From Flavobacterium sp. TR2 (GTDB taxonomy: Bacteria; Bacteroidota; Bacteroidia; Flavobacteriales; Flavobacteriaceae), in assembly GCF_025252405.1 (NCBI RefSeq), contig NZ_CP104307.1, positions 248,001 to 312,000 on the forward strand: a DNA stretch of 64,000 nucleotides, written 5' to 3'. Position 1 is the stretch's first letter, and every line of letters begins with the position of its first letter. Positions 51,738 to 60,683 of the stretch are shown here, one piece after another. Under the pieces are notes generated by a model. That model was not told the DNA's origin, searched no databases, and saw only the letters and a list, made by a program, of their open reading frames with translations. The position numbers and the translations under genes are program-made.

Positions 51738-52852
51738 TTTACTAGCAAATTTTTTATTTCTTTTTCGAATATATCTGTAGTATAATTACGAGACCACTCC
51801 GATGCTAATTTGCTCATTTCTTCAAACCTATTTTGATCTGATAGAATCTCCTGTATTTGAGCTACATCTCTTTTCACATTCATATCTAATAAAAGTCCTC
51901 TTTCCCCATAATTAATCATAAAAGGGACACAAGAAACATTTGTCGCCAGTGGAACACATCCCCAAAACATTCCCTCAGCAATAGCTTTTGGCCAGCCTTC
52001 ACTTTTCGATGGCAATATAACAAAATGACTTTTTTTATAAAATTGCTTAAGTGTTTCTTTGTTTTGATTTCCATGCAAAAAAACGAACTTTTCGAGCTGG
52101 TTCTCTTTTATATAGTTTTCTAAATTCACTCGTTCTCTCCCTTCTCCAAAAATATGAAGCAAGTCCATATTATTGTTTTTGACTAACTGTTCAACTAGTT
52201 TTATGGCATACATTGGATTTTTGCCAGAAGCCAAAGCTCCCACAAAAACAAAAGTTTTCTCTTTACTTATATTATCTTTCGCTACAACCTCTTTTTCAGA
52301 TTCAGAATAAGTAGCGGTAAAAAAGGACTTAATATTTTTGGACTGATTTTCCCATTCTCCATAAACTAAAACCTGCATATTTCTAGTTAAAAATGTATTA
52401 TTTAAAATCCATTTTTGCATTCTGTATGTCAAAGGCTGTTTGCTTCTTGGATCCCAATTTCCAGCATACTTGGCTGTCTTTTTTTTCGAGGGAAAAAATA
52501 TTTGAACAATGCAACCTAATAATCCCATATTTCCAGGGCATCTTAAATGAATATGGTCCGCATCATATACAGCTTTAATAATAATTAAGATATTACAAAA
52601 AACTAAAAAAAAACTTTTAATAATATTCGGAAAACTATTTAAATTAAAATCAATCAATTTATAATGCTTTCGAAAATGAAAAGGAATTTCTTCTATTAAA
52701 AGTCCATTTTCATTTTTCCAAACTGGGCAACAAAACAAAATATCTTCAACGTATTTTTCCCATACGATTAATTCTTTTACATAAGGACTGTAAGCGAAAC
52801 TTTTTTTACCCTTAAATATAAACGGAGCCCCAGAAATAACTAATAGTTTCAT
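51734..52852 (-). CDS. GT4-family glycosyltransferase
   Basis: A 372-residue GT-B enzyme. The acceptor-side half is unusual, with KLLVISGAPFIFKGKKSFAYSPYVKELIVWEKY and a hydrophobic stretch at about residues 75-100. The donor half has FVGALASGKNPMYAIKLVEQL and the E-x7-E motif LPSKSEGWPKAIAEGMFWGCVPLAT. The coding DNA is very AT-rich even for this region. It overlaps the next gene by four bases and the previous one by a single base. The sugar is unknown. Confidence 0.88.
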   Translation of the reverse strand: MKLLVISGAPFIFKGKKSFAYSPYVKELIVWEKYVEDILFCCPVWKNENGLLIEEIPFHFRKHYKLIDFNLNSFPNIIKSFFLVFCNILIIIKAVYDADHIHLRCPGNMGLLGCIVQIFFPSKKKTAKYAGNWDPRSKQPLTYRMQKWILNNTFLTRNMQVLVYGEWENQSKNIKSFFTATYSESEKEVVAKDNISKEKTFVFVGALASGKNPMYAIKLVEQLVKNNNMDLLHIFGEGRERVNLENYIKENQLEKFVFLHGNQNKETLKQFYKKSHFVILPSKSEGWPKAIAEGMFWGCVPLATNVSCVPFMINYGERGLLLDMNVKRDVAQIQEILSDQNRFEEMSKLASEWSRNYTTDIFEKEIKNLLVK

Positions 52853-53406
52853 TAAATATAACCTTTAGAACCATTTTTTGACATAACTACAGCTGGAACA
52901 CCCAACACCACTGAATTTTCTCCTACCGAACTAATTACAAGTGAACAGGCCCCTATTGCAACCTGATTTCCTATGATAATATTTCCAGAGATAACTGCAT
53001 TTGCGCCAATATAAACTTCATTACCAATTATAGGCACTCCTCTTTTCCCCTCTCGTCCAGAAACCCCTATTGTAACACCCTGTGAAATATTACAATTATT
53101 CCCAATTACTGCTTTAGCATTAATAATGATTCCACCAAAATGTCCAATATAAAAAGAATGTCCAATTTTTGCAGAAGCAGGAATAGATATTCCTGTTATA
53201 ATTTCAATAGTTTTTTGAGTTACCAGCCCTATAAAAGTGAATAAAAATCTAAATGGTTGCCATTTTATTTTCGAAAAAATATAATGAGCAATTCTATATT
53301 GAAAAACAGCCCAAAAACCTTGTGTAAAAAATACAATTCCAAAAAAATTCCCTCCGTAATTTTTATACCTTCTGTAATCAGATTTTATGAGTTGCAATAC
53401 ATTCAT
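52852..53406 (-). CDS. Serine-acetyltransferase-like hexapeptide acetyltransferase
   Basis: A 184-residue protein. The N-terminal helices (SDYRRYKNYGGNFFGIVFFTQGFWAVFQYRIAHYIF) and the left-handed beta-helix (IPASAKIGHSFYIGHFGGIIINAKAVIGNNCNISQGVTIG) match CysE-like acetyltransferases that are common in polysaccharide loci. The acetyl-CoA-site histidines of CysE (GHFGG) are present. In this setting it more likely acetylates a glycan or sugar than serine. It is coupled to the next glycosyltransferase by a one-base overlap. Confidence 0.85.
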   Translation of the reverse strand: MNVLQLIKSDYRRYKNYGGNFFGIVFFTQGFWAVFQYRIAHYIFSKIKWQPFRFLFTFIGLVTQKTIEIITGISIPASAKIGHSFYIGHFGGIIINAKAVIGNNCNISQGVTIGVSGREGKRGVPIIGNEVYIGANAVISGNIIIGNQVAIGACSLVISSVGENSVVLGVPAVVMSKNGSKGYI

Positions 53407-53419
53407 AACTTTAATTTCT

Positions 53420-54577
53420 TTAATTCGAAAAATTTACCGAGGATTCGAAAAAATCAATATTTTGACTTACAATCACATTCAATCCATATTTCCCGCATAC
53501 AAATTCACGTGCTTTTTCTCCTATTATTTTTGTTCTTTCTTTATTAGAAAGCACCCAAACAATTTTCTGAGCTATATCTTCTGGGCTATATGGATCACAT
53601 AAAAGTCCCGTAACAAAATCTTCAACAGCTTCTGGGCCTGGACCATATTTAGTAAAAATTACGGCTTTTTGCATTGCCATCGCCTCGGGAGCTACAAGAC
53701 CTTGCGTTTCCATATGAGAAGGAAACACACATACTGAAGCTTCAGAATATGCTTCTGGTATTTCTTTAGAAGGAATTGCTCCATGAAAATGAATATCTTC
53801 TGCTAATTTGCCTAGATGCAGAATTTCTTTTTCTTTAAGCATTTTTATATAAGAACTCCCATCAGGAAAAAACCAGTCCCTACCATAAATTTCAAGAGTC
53901 GCATTTGGAAATTCTTTTTTAACAAATGGAAAAGATTGAATTAATTGGCGCACACCTTTTTTTTCGCAAACTGTACCAGCAAAAACGATTCTGCTTTCAT
54001 GTTCTTGTTTACTTTCAATTGGAGTAAAAAATTCTGTATCAATAGGATTACTTATGTAAGCTATAGGTTTATTATGGTAACTTAAATAATTCTCCGTATG
54101 ATTTTTTACATAATGAGAAACAGCAACAAAGCCATCACTTTTCTTAAATGATCTTTTTTCCTGAAAGCCTTTCCATTTATTGATCTTTCTTTTCTCACTT
54201 TCTGCAAAAAAATGATGCCCGCCGTGAAGCCTAATAATATACTTAACAGCTTTTATTTTAGAAATAAATGCAAGGCCAAGTTCAGAAGATTCAATAATTT
54301 GAATGGGACTCTCTTTATGAATTTCTCGAAGTTTGGAATTGATCGCTTTAAAATTGAAATACCACGACAACCCTTTAGTCTTATTTGGCTTTAATCGATA
54401 AATATCTACGCCTTCAATATTTTGAGTTTCGGTTTCCAATGTATAATTAATTCCGACGACAGAAACTTTAAATCCCTTTTTCACCAATGCCAGAGCCAAA
54501 GTCTTGACAAAACTGCCAATTCCTCCATGTGGAAATCCTTCCTTTGGATATTCATTAGTTAAGAAACAGATATGCAT
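53420..54577 (-). CDS. GT4-family glycosyltransferase
   Basis: A 385-residue GT-B glycosyltransferase. MHICFLTNEYPKEGFPHGGIGSFVKTLALALVKKG is the standard GT4 N-terminus. The donor half contains VFAGTVCEKKGVRQLIQSFPFV and VFPSHMETQGLVAPEAMAMQKAVIFTKYGPGPEAVED. The second Glu of the E-x7-E pattern is clear; the first is at METQ. It starts one base before the end of the upstream acetyltransferase frame and probably belongs to the same transcript. Confidence 0.92.
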   Translation of the reverse strand: MHICFLTNEYPKEGFPHGGIGSFVKTLALALVKKGFKVSVVGINYTLETETQNIEGVDIYRLKPNKTKGLSWYFNFKAINSKLREIHKESPIQIIESSELGLAFISKIKAVKYIIRLHGGHHFFAESEKRKINKWKGFQEKRSFKKSDGFVAVSHYVKNHTENYLSYHNKPIAYISNPIDTEFFTPIESKQEHESRIVFAGTVCEKKGVRQLIQSFPFVKKEFPNATLEIYGRDWFFPDGSSYIKMLKEKEILHLGKLAEDIHFHGAIPSKEIPEAYSEASVCVFPSHMETQGLVAPEAMAMQKAVIFTKYGPGPEAVEDFVTGLLCDPYSPEDIAQKIVWVLSNKERTKIIGEKAREFVCGKYGLNVIVSQNIDFFESSVNFSN

Positions 54578-55227
54578 TATGAATGTTTTTTAATAAAAAT
54601 ATCCACTGTCAAATAAAAATCATTCACATTCAATTTAATTTCTTCTTCAGACCAGTCCCACCAAGAAATTCTATTTAGAGCTTCAATTTTATCCTTATCG
54701 TGTTTAAACTGAATTACTTTTGCCGGTACACCGCCAACAATAGCATAATCTGGAATATCTTCAGAAACAACGGCTCCTGCCAGAATTGTAACCCCATTGC
54801 CAATTTTTACTCCAGGCAAAATGGTTACATTCATTCCAATCCAGACATCATTACCCACAATGATACCGCTTTTTGAGGGCTTTAGTTGTTGTGTTATTTC
54901 TCCTGTGACGTATGACGTCTTATTGATTATTACATTATCATCTTTTTCTAAAACTTCATGAAACAAAGGGAAAGATGTAATTTCACTTTCTGTATGGTAA
55001 CCCGAATCACATACAAAATTCACATCATTTGCAATAGAACAATATTTGCCTATAGACAATGAAGAACCATTAAACCATTTCCAAACAAAAGCACCATTAT
55101 CATAAGTCTTACTTCCGATGTCGGCCCACTTCGCATCTTTTAAATAGACATGATGTCTTCCTTTTAAATAAAAATAATAGTTGATTCCTAAGAGGCGCCA
55201 AAACATTTTTCTTATAGTATTAATCAT
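54577..55227 (-). CDS. CatB-like hexapeptide acyltransferase
   Basis: A 216-residue left-handed beta-helix acetyltransferase of the xenobiotic/virginiamycin acetyltransferase-like group. It has SLSIGKYCSIANDVNFVCDSGYHTESEITSFPLF (with the catalytic-type His), GNDVWIGMNVTILPGVKIGNGVTILAGAVVSEDIPDYAIVGGVPAKVI, and the C-terminal LNRISWWDWSEEEIKLN. Within a glycan locus the acceptor is probably a sugar hydroxyl or amino group. It is the first of two hexapeptide acyltransferases and is spaced four bases from the upstream gene. Confidence 0.88.
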   Translation of the reverse strand: MINTIRKMFWRLLGINYYFYLKGRHHVYLKDAKWADIGSKTYDNGAFVWKWFNGSSLSIGKYCSIANDVNFVCDSGYHTESEITSFPLFHEVLEKDDNVIINKTSYVTGEITQQLKPSKSGIIVGNDVWIGMNVTILPGVKIGNGVTILAGAVVSEDIPDYAIVGGVPAKVIQFKHDKDKIEALNRISWWDWSEEEIKLNVNDFYLTVDIFIKKHS

Positions 55228-55231
55228 AGCA

Positions 55232-56629
55232 TTATTTTTTACAAAATGTCTCTAGCTTATTAGAAATATTAATCGATGCCTTGTTATAATTTTTTCCAAT
55301 TAAAATTTCGGACCATTTTTTCAGAGATGCAAGTGATTCCCATCCTTTTCTAAAAATAATTTTATCAACGATTTCCTGTTTTCCATTCAACCAAATAACT
55401 GCATCAGCATTTGGAATGCTTCGGAAATGTTGATAATTGTAAATTGTTTTTACGGACCAATCATCAACTGTTTTTTCTTCCTGATCATAATTAATAAAAA
55501 CACAAGGCTTATCGAACATCCCAAAATCAAAAGCCATTGTAGAACCAACATTTACAACAATATCACAATAAAATGCTGTACTTACTAATAACTTGACATC
55601 TTCTAGAGTTGGATAAACAGAATTCCATTCTTTAGATTTACTGAAATACCATAAAGGTGGTGCTTGTTTAATTAAATCTTTATACTGACGTACAACACTA
55701 TCAAATCTTTCTGAAAAATCAACTGGGCATCGTCTCAATAAAATCTGATATTCATGCTGCAAATTTGCCTTCGAAATTTCTTCTGCTATATCTTTTAAAT
55801 ATTTTGGATCATCTGGAGATGTTTTTGTGTCATCGCCCGAAAAACAAATAATTTTTTTATTAGGATCTAGATTATACTTTTCATAAAAAACTTCTTTATC
55901 AATTATATTGTCTGAATCGCCATAAAAATCAAATTGAGGAGTTCCTGTAACATGAATCTGCTTTGGTTTTATTTCTGGATAATACAGATTCAGTTCGTTT
56001 TTCATATAATCTGACCAAACCAAATAATTATCAGCTCGTAATGCCAAACGTGCCTTTGGTAAATTATCCCAAGAATATATAACGGTGGTTGTGGGAATAT
56101 TCAAATCTGCTGCAGCGCTAAAAATTGTGGCTGCCTTTAATGCTCTTTGATGAGAACAAAAAACAACCGAAGGTTTGGCTTCTTCTAAAATATCTTTAAC
56201 CTCTTTATAAAACTTATTTTTGCGGATAGCTTGCTGATATTTTTTTTCAAGCTTTAAAATACTAGAGTAACTTTTACAATATGGAGCTATAATCTGAATT
56301 AATTTGTAAAAAATATTTTTCGAAAATGATTTTTGTTCCCACTTCCAGTTTGCTAGCAATGTTGAATTATTAACCTTTGATTCATTGTAATATAATCTTG
56401 AAAGACATATCAATTCGCGAAGAAACTTTTCTTTGACAGACTCCTTATAATTTGGGATTATAATATCTTCATTTATCGGAGTATTTTCTTCAATTGCTTT
56501 TATAGTTTCTGAATCGAAATTATGGAAGAGAACTAAATCTCCTTGAAAATCTTTAAATACATTGGAATAAAGATAATTCCTTACTCCAACACCATCTGGA
56601 AACAATAATAAAACCTTGTCTTTTTTCAT
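55232..56629 (-). CDS. GT-B-like protein, CDP-glycerol transferase/epimerase-related
   Basis: A 465-residue soluble protein with a GT-B-like layout. The N-terminal half starts VLLLFPDGVGVRNYLYSNVF and contains PSVVFCSHQRALKAATIFSAAADLNIPTTTVIYSWDNLPKARLALRADNYLVWSDYMKNEL. The second half has ICFSGDDTKTSP and VVNVGSTMAFDFGMFDKPCVFINYD. The latter resembles the donor site of CDP-glycerol glycerophosphotransferases and UDP-GlcNAc 2-epimerases. It is likely a glycosyl- or polyol-phosphate transferase. No exact family is assigned. Confidence 0.65.
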   Translation of the reverse strand: MKKDKVLLLFPDGVGVRNYLYSNVFKDFQGDLVLFHNFDSETIKAIEENTPINEDIIIPNYKESVKEKFLRELICLSRLYYNESKVNNSTLLANWKWEQKSFSKNIFYKLIQIIAPYCKSYSSILKLEKKYQQAIRKNKFYKEVKDILEEAKPSVVFCSHQRALKAATIFSAAADLNIPTTTVIYSWDNLPKARLALRADNYLVWSDYMKNELNLYYPEIKPKQIHVTGTPQFDFYGDSDNIIDKEVFYEKYNLDPNKKIICFSGDDTKTSPDDPKYLKDIAEEISKANLQHEYQILLRRCPVDFSERFDSVVRQYKDLIKQAPPLWYFSKSKEWNSVYPTLEDVKLLVSTAFYCDIVVNVGSTMAFDFGMFDKPCVFINYDQEEKTVDDWSVKTIYNYQHFRSIPNADAVIWLNGKQEIVDKIIFRKGWESLASLKKWSEILIGKNYNKASINISNKLETFCKK

Positions 56630-56630
56630 T

Positions 56631-57515
56631 TTATTTTTTTGCGAAAAAATCTTTTAATATCCTTGCTGTAAAAATCTTTGCCCCTGCATCATTCATGTGT
56701 CCACAAGTGGAAAAGTATTTATCTTCTACCACTACATTTTCATAGTTATGAATTTCTGGATAGATTTTTTTAACCTTTTCAAAATAATTCATTCCGGCAG
56801 TATTTTCACAAATAGGAGTCATTACTGAAATAAAATTTATATGATGTTCTTTGCAAATATTTCTAATTTCTTCATAATATTTGTTCCTATTTAATGGGTT
56901 CAAATTGACGATATTATTTTTCATATTGCCATTTTTATGTTTTTCGAGAGGATAATATCCTAAATTATCTTGTGCATTAGTTTTTTTGCCGACAGAAATG
57001 AAAAAAAATTCTCTAAATCCAATTTTACTGTCGTATTTGATATATCTATAAAAAGGAACATAATACAGCTCGTTAAAATCTGATTCTTTAGAGAAATGAT
57101 CTTTTATGATTTCTGAGTTATGAATGTATGGCAAGAATCTAGCAGAAATTCCTTCAGCTTGATGATCATTAGAAAGATTTAAGTCAGCCTCGAGAATAAC
57201 ATTTTTGATTTCGTATTTTCTTTCAATCATTAATTTTAGCATTAATGCTGCCTCAAATAAATGCCCCCCACTCATCCCGTAATTAAATGTTTCCAGTCCT
57301 TTATCTTCAAACATTTGAGCCACAAAATGATTGTTTGCTCTTGAAGACCCAAGAATCACAACATCGTACTTCTTAGCATCAGAATTGAAAACTTTCTCAA
57401 TTTTTCCTCTTTTATTAGATTGCATAAAGGCATAGGTATAGATTCCGTCTAATAAAAATGCTATTAACACAGTCATTAAAACAATTGTACCTGTATAAAT
57501 TAAAAATTTCTTCAT
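56631..57515 (-). CDS. SGNH-like partner of the MBOAT acyltransferase
   Basis: A 294-residue protein with an N-terminal membrane segment (about 5-25, IYTGTIVLMTVLIAFLLDGIYT), so the rest is periplasmic. The SGNH-like block I is VVILGSSRANNHF, with Ser as candidate nucleophile. NYGMSGGHLFEAALML follows. Near the C-terminus stands CGHMNDAGAKIF. The His is in place, but the Asp normally three residues before it is Thr (TCGH). Such proteins (DltD/AlgJ-like) pair with MBOAT proteins to acylate surface polymers. Its start overlaps the end of the MBOAT gene by one base. Confidence 0.75.
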   Translation of the reverse strand: MKKFLIYTGTIVLMTVLIAFLLDGIYTYAFMQSNKRGKIEKVFNSDAKKYDVVILGSSRANNHFVAQMFEDKGLETFNYGMSGGHLFEAALMLKLMIERKYEIKNVILEADLNLSNDHQAEGISARFLPYIHNSEIIKDHFSKESDFNELYYVPFYRYIKYDSKIGFREFFFISVGKKTNAQDNLGYYPLEKHKNGNMKNNIVNLNPLNRNKYYEEIRNICKEHHINFISVMTPICENTAGMNYFEKVKKIYPEIHNYENVVVEDKYFSTCGHMNDAGAKIFTARILKDFFAKK

Positions 57516-58948
57516 TAAAACTGAAAGTATATAAATTCTTTATAATCTGAGAAAGTTCCAAAAGCCATTATAGCTAAAATGGCTAAGGCTGTTTTTAAGA
57601 GGCTCTTTTTTCCTGAAAGCGGTTCTATTTTTGAACGATTATTCCATTCGATTAAAACAAACACTCCAATCATCAATACCAGCTCATAACTATAACGTTC
57701 GTTATCGAGATACTGAAAACTAAAATCTTTACTTGTTATAATGCGTTTGAGATATGAAACTGCATCTGATATCGTTCTCGCCCTAAAAAAGACCCATGCT
57801 ATACAAGTTAATGTGAACGTATATAATATGCTAGCAAATACCTTTACAGAATCAAAATTGAATTTTAATTGAATGGTATCCATGTTGTTTCGATTGCTGT
57901 TTGATAAAAGTAAGGGTAGAAAATAAACCGCATTTATAAATCCCCAAGCGATATAGGTCCAGTTTGCACCATGCCAAAAACCACTAACTACAAAAATTAT
58001 AAAAGTGTTTCTAATTTTCATCCAAAGCCCGCCTTTGCTTCCTCCCAACGGTATGTACAAATAATCTCGAAACCACGAAGAAAGTGAAATATGCCAACGA
58101 CGCCAGAACTCGGCTATATCTCTTGAAAAATAGGGATAATTGAAGTTTCGCAACAGATCTAAACCAAATAGTTTTGAAACTCCTAAGGCAATATCAGAAT
58201 ACCCTGAAAAATCTCCATAAATTTGAAAAGCAAAATAAATCGCCCCTACCATAAGAGAGAAAGAATTCATTGAAGTGTAATTATCAAAAATGGCATTTGC
58301 ATAAGGTGCACAAGTATCTGCAATAACCACTTTCTTAACTAACCCCCAGATGATCTGATAAACACCTTCTTTAGCTGTCTGAAAATTGAACTCTCTTTTT
58401 ACCTTAACTTGCGGCAATAAATGTGTTGCTCTTTCTATAGGTCCAGCGACAAGAAGTGGAAAATAACTCACAAACAACGAATAATCAACAAAATTATACT
58501 CCGCTTTTATTCTTTTAAAATAGATATCAATTACATACGAAAGTCCATGAAATGTATAGAACGAAATTCCAACGGGAAGAATAACATTTAGCAGAATAGG
58601 ACTTGCTTTAAATCCAACTGAAGTCAATAATTCTGCAAAAGAAGAAGCGAAGAAATTATAATATTTAAATACTCCTAAAAAGCCCAAATTCACCGTGATA
58701 CTAAGCCAAAACCAAAAATTTCGACTTTTCTGAGATTTTCCTTTTTCAATTTGAATTCCAGTATAATAATCTAGAAAGGTTGAAAAAACCAGTAAGAATA
58801 AAAATCTCCAGTCCCAGCAAGAGTAAAAATAATAGCTCGCAACAATTAACAATGCATTTTGCGTGCTTTTGTTTTTATTAAAAACAAACCAATACAAGAA
58901 GAAAACGATTGGCAGAAAAATAGCAAAAGCTATAGAGTTAAAAAACAT
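57515..58948 (-). CDS. MBOAT-family O-acyltransferase (AlgI-like)
   Basis: A 477-residue membrane protein with ten or more transmembrane helices. The AlgI/DltB-like core has SYVIDIYFKRIKAEYNFVDYSLFVSYFPLLVAGPIERATHLLPQ, FAFQIYGDFSGYSDIALG and FWRRWHISLSSWFRDYLYIPLGGSKGG. The proposed catalytic His is in SGFWHGANWTYIAWG. It carries acyl groups, usually acetyl, across the membrane to a glycan. It starts a new transcription unit after the dehydrogenase gene, with a TAGCTTTG box upstream, and is coupled to the SGNH-like gene. Confidence 0.93.
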   Translation of the reverse strand: MFFNSIAFAIFLPIVFFLYWFVFNKNKSTQNALLIVASYYFYSCWDWRFLFLLVFSTFLDYYTGIQIEKGKSQKSRNFWFWLSITVNLGFLGVFKYYNFFASSFAELLTSVGFKASPILLNVILPVGISFYTFHGLSYVIDIYFKRIKAEYNFVDYSLFVSYFPLLVAGPIERATHLLPQVKVKREFNFQTAKEGVYQIIWGLVKKVVIADTCAPYANAIFDNYTSMNSFSLMVGAIYFAFQIYGDFSGYSDIALGVSKLFGLDLLRNFNYPYFSRDIAEFWRRWHISLSSWFRDYLYIPLGGSKGGLWMKIRNTFIIFVVSGFWHGANWTYIAWGFINAVYFLPLLLSNSNRNNMDTIQLKFNFDSVKVFASILYTFTLTCIAWVFFRARTISDAVSYLKRIITSKDFSFQYLDNERYSYELVLMIGVFVLIEWNNRSKIEPLSGKKSLLKTALAILAIMAFGTFSDYKEFIYFQF

Positions 58949-59005
58949 AAATATTCTTAAAGTTGGATTGTATTTTTAAAATGCTAAAGTATCTATAAAT
59001 GCGCG

Positions 59006-59013
59006 CAAAGCTA
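59006..59013 (-). promoter_or_regulatory. Possible -7 box of the MBOAT transcription unit
   Basis: TAGCTTTG on the minus strand matches TAnnTTTG in the 101-base gap between the dehydrogenase and the MBOAT gene. A -33 partner is not clear. Confidence 0.35.
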
Positions 59014-59049
59014 ATGATTAATTTTTTATAATATTATTAGCTATAAAAA

Positions 59050-60018
59050 CTATAAATCAGAAAAAATATCCCCTTTTAAAAGGAGCTTTTTTACTATAAA
59101 CTCTTCTGTCATTTCCATAGACTCCTTAGTTGCTCCCGCTATGTGCGGCGTAATAATAACATTAAAATTTTGTTTAGCTAAATCAACCAAGGGATTCAAT
59201 ATTACTTTTTCTTCTTTTAATTCATCTTGCAAAACATCTGATGCAACACCACCAATAGCACCAAGTTTAATTAATCTCGCTATTTCGTTTTCATCCCAAA
59301 TGCCTCCTCTAGATGTATTGATTAATAATGCTCCTTTTTTTACAAAAGACAATAGTTCTTTATTAATAAAATTTTCATTTTCTAAAGAAAATGGAATGTG
59401 TATCGAAATAATATCAGCCCAATTAAACATCTCTTTAGGTGTAGTAAATTTCAAAAATTCACTCTCTACATTTTTAACATCAAAATAGCCAATCTCCATT
59501 CCAAAAGTTTTCGCAAAATCAGCAACTTGTACGCCAACTCTCCCTAGGCCCAAAATGCCTATTTTTTTCTCTTTTAGATTCGTATTAATAAACAAATTTC
59601 TATTCCATCCTCCATTTTTCACATGTTCAAAGGAACTTGGAATTTTTTTCATTAACGCAAGTAGTAATGCCCATGTATGTTCTGCTGTCGATGGTATACT
59701 TTTTAGGAAATCTATTTCACCTTTTAGTGAAATTACTTCACCTCCCAAATTTTCAAAATAATTGACATCTACATGATCAAGTCCTGTTGTTGCAGTTAAT
59801 ATATATTTTAAGTTACTTGCTTGATCTAAAATTTCTTTATCAATTACAAATCTTAACCTTATAAAAATAACATCAACACTAGAAATCTCAAGTTTCAATT
59901 CTGCTCGATCTTTTATTTTTACAGACCTTACTTCAAAGGCCTCGTTTAAAATTGCTAATGCTTTTTTACTAAAGTTATCAGATTCAGTTATTAATAATTT
60001 CTTTTTTCCAGTCTTCAT
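59050..60018 (-). CDS. D-isomer-specific 2-hydroxyacid dehydrogenase
   Basis: A 322-residue NAD-dependent dehydrogenase of the 2-hydroxyacid family. The NAD-binding motif is KKIGILGLGRVGVQVADFAKTFGMEIGYFD. The catalytic region has LLINTSRGGIWDENEIARLI (Arg), VLQDELKEEKVI (Glu) and NVIITPHIAGATKESME (His). The N-terminal lid domain is short. It reduces a 2-keto acid or oxidises a D-2-hydroxyacid. Its start overlaps the last 35 bases of neuA, so it is translationally coupled to sugar activation, an unusual partner in a nonulosonate locus. Confidence 0.92.
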   Translation of the reverse strand: MKTGKKKLLITESDNFSKKALAILNEAFEVRSVKIKDRAELKLEISSVDVIFIRLRFVIDKEILDQASNLKYILTATTGLDHVDVNYFENLGGEVISLKGEIDFLKSIPSTAEHTWALLLALMKKIPSSFEHVKNGGWNRNLFINTNLKEKKIGILGLGRVGVQVADFAKTFGMEIGYFDVKNVESEFLKFTTPKEMFNWADIISIHIPFSLENENFINKELLSFVKKGALLINTSRGGIWDENEIARLIKLGAIGGVASDVLQDELKEEKVILNPLVDLAKQNFNVIITPHIAGATKESMEMTEEFIVKKLLLKGDIFSDL

Positions 60019-60682
60019 ATAAAAGTGTTGCTAATTTGAAATCTCTTATTGTATCTATATTAACCAACCAATCTGGGTCCATAACATAAGCTAATTTTTT
60101 TTCAACCATAAAGTTTTTTTGTGATACAAAAGCTTTAGTTCTAACAGCATAAAAACACCCATTCCTATAGAATACAGGTTTCAAATCTTGTCTTCTCACA
60201 TTTTCCCCAATGCCAATTAATGGAGTTAATTCATCATTCTCCATCAGATTGTACATTCTTGCCGGATGTATATCATTCATTGGCACTACACTAATTATAC
60301 CGTCAATTTCTGTTCTATCAATTAACAGATTAACAATATTATTCAAATCAACATAAGTCCTTAATGGTGATGTTGGCTGTAATAAAACTATAAGATCAAA
60401 ATCTTCATCATATTCTTTGATTATATGCTCTACAGTTTCTACAACATTGCTATTATCTTCAGCTAAATGAGCAGGCCTATTCAGGACATCAATATCATAT
60501 TGTTTGCCAATAGCAGCAATTTTTTCATCATCAGTTGACAGCACAATTTTAGACACACAGTTAGACTGAACAGCACATTCTATTGCGTGCGCAACTAATG
60601 GTTTCCCTCCTAATTCTTTAATATTTTTCCCTGGTACTCCTTTCGAACCTCCTCGGGCTGGAATCACTGCTAGAACTTTCAT
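59984..60682 (-). CDS. neuA: CMP-nonulosonate cytidylyltransferase (NeuA-like)
   Basis: A 232-residue cytidylyltransferase that activates a nonulosonic acid with CTP. The nucleotide-binding motif is LAVIPARGGSKGVPGKNIKELGGKPLVAHAIECA. VLLQPTSPLRTYVDLNNIVN and the Arg/Asp region DIDVLNRPAHLAEDNSNVVETVEHII also fit the family. FYRNGCFYAVRTKAF and DPDWLVNIDTIRDFKLA close the fold. It is the short form without a C-terminal hydrolase domain. It starts one base after the neuC stop and overlaps the dehydrogenase gene by 35 bases. Confidence 0.93.
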   Translation of the reverse strand: MKVLAVIPARGGSKGVPGKNIKELGGKPLVAHAIECAVQSNCVSKIVLSTDDEKIAAIGKQYDIDVLNRPAHLAEDNSNVVETVEHIIKEYDEDFDLIVLLQPTSPLRTYVDLNNIVNLLIDRTEIDGIISVVPMNDIHPARMYNLMENDELTPLIGIGENVRRQDLKPVFYRNGCFYAVRTKAFVSQKNFMVEKKLAYVMDPDWLVNIDTIRDFKLATLLYEDWKKEIINN

Positions 60683-60683
60683 G

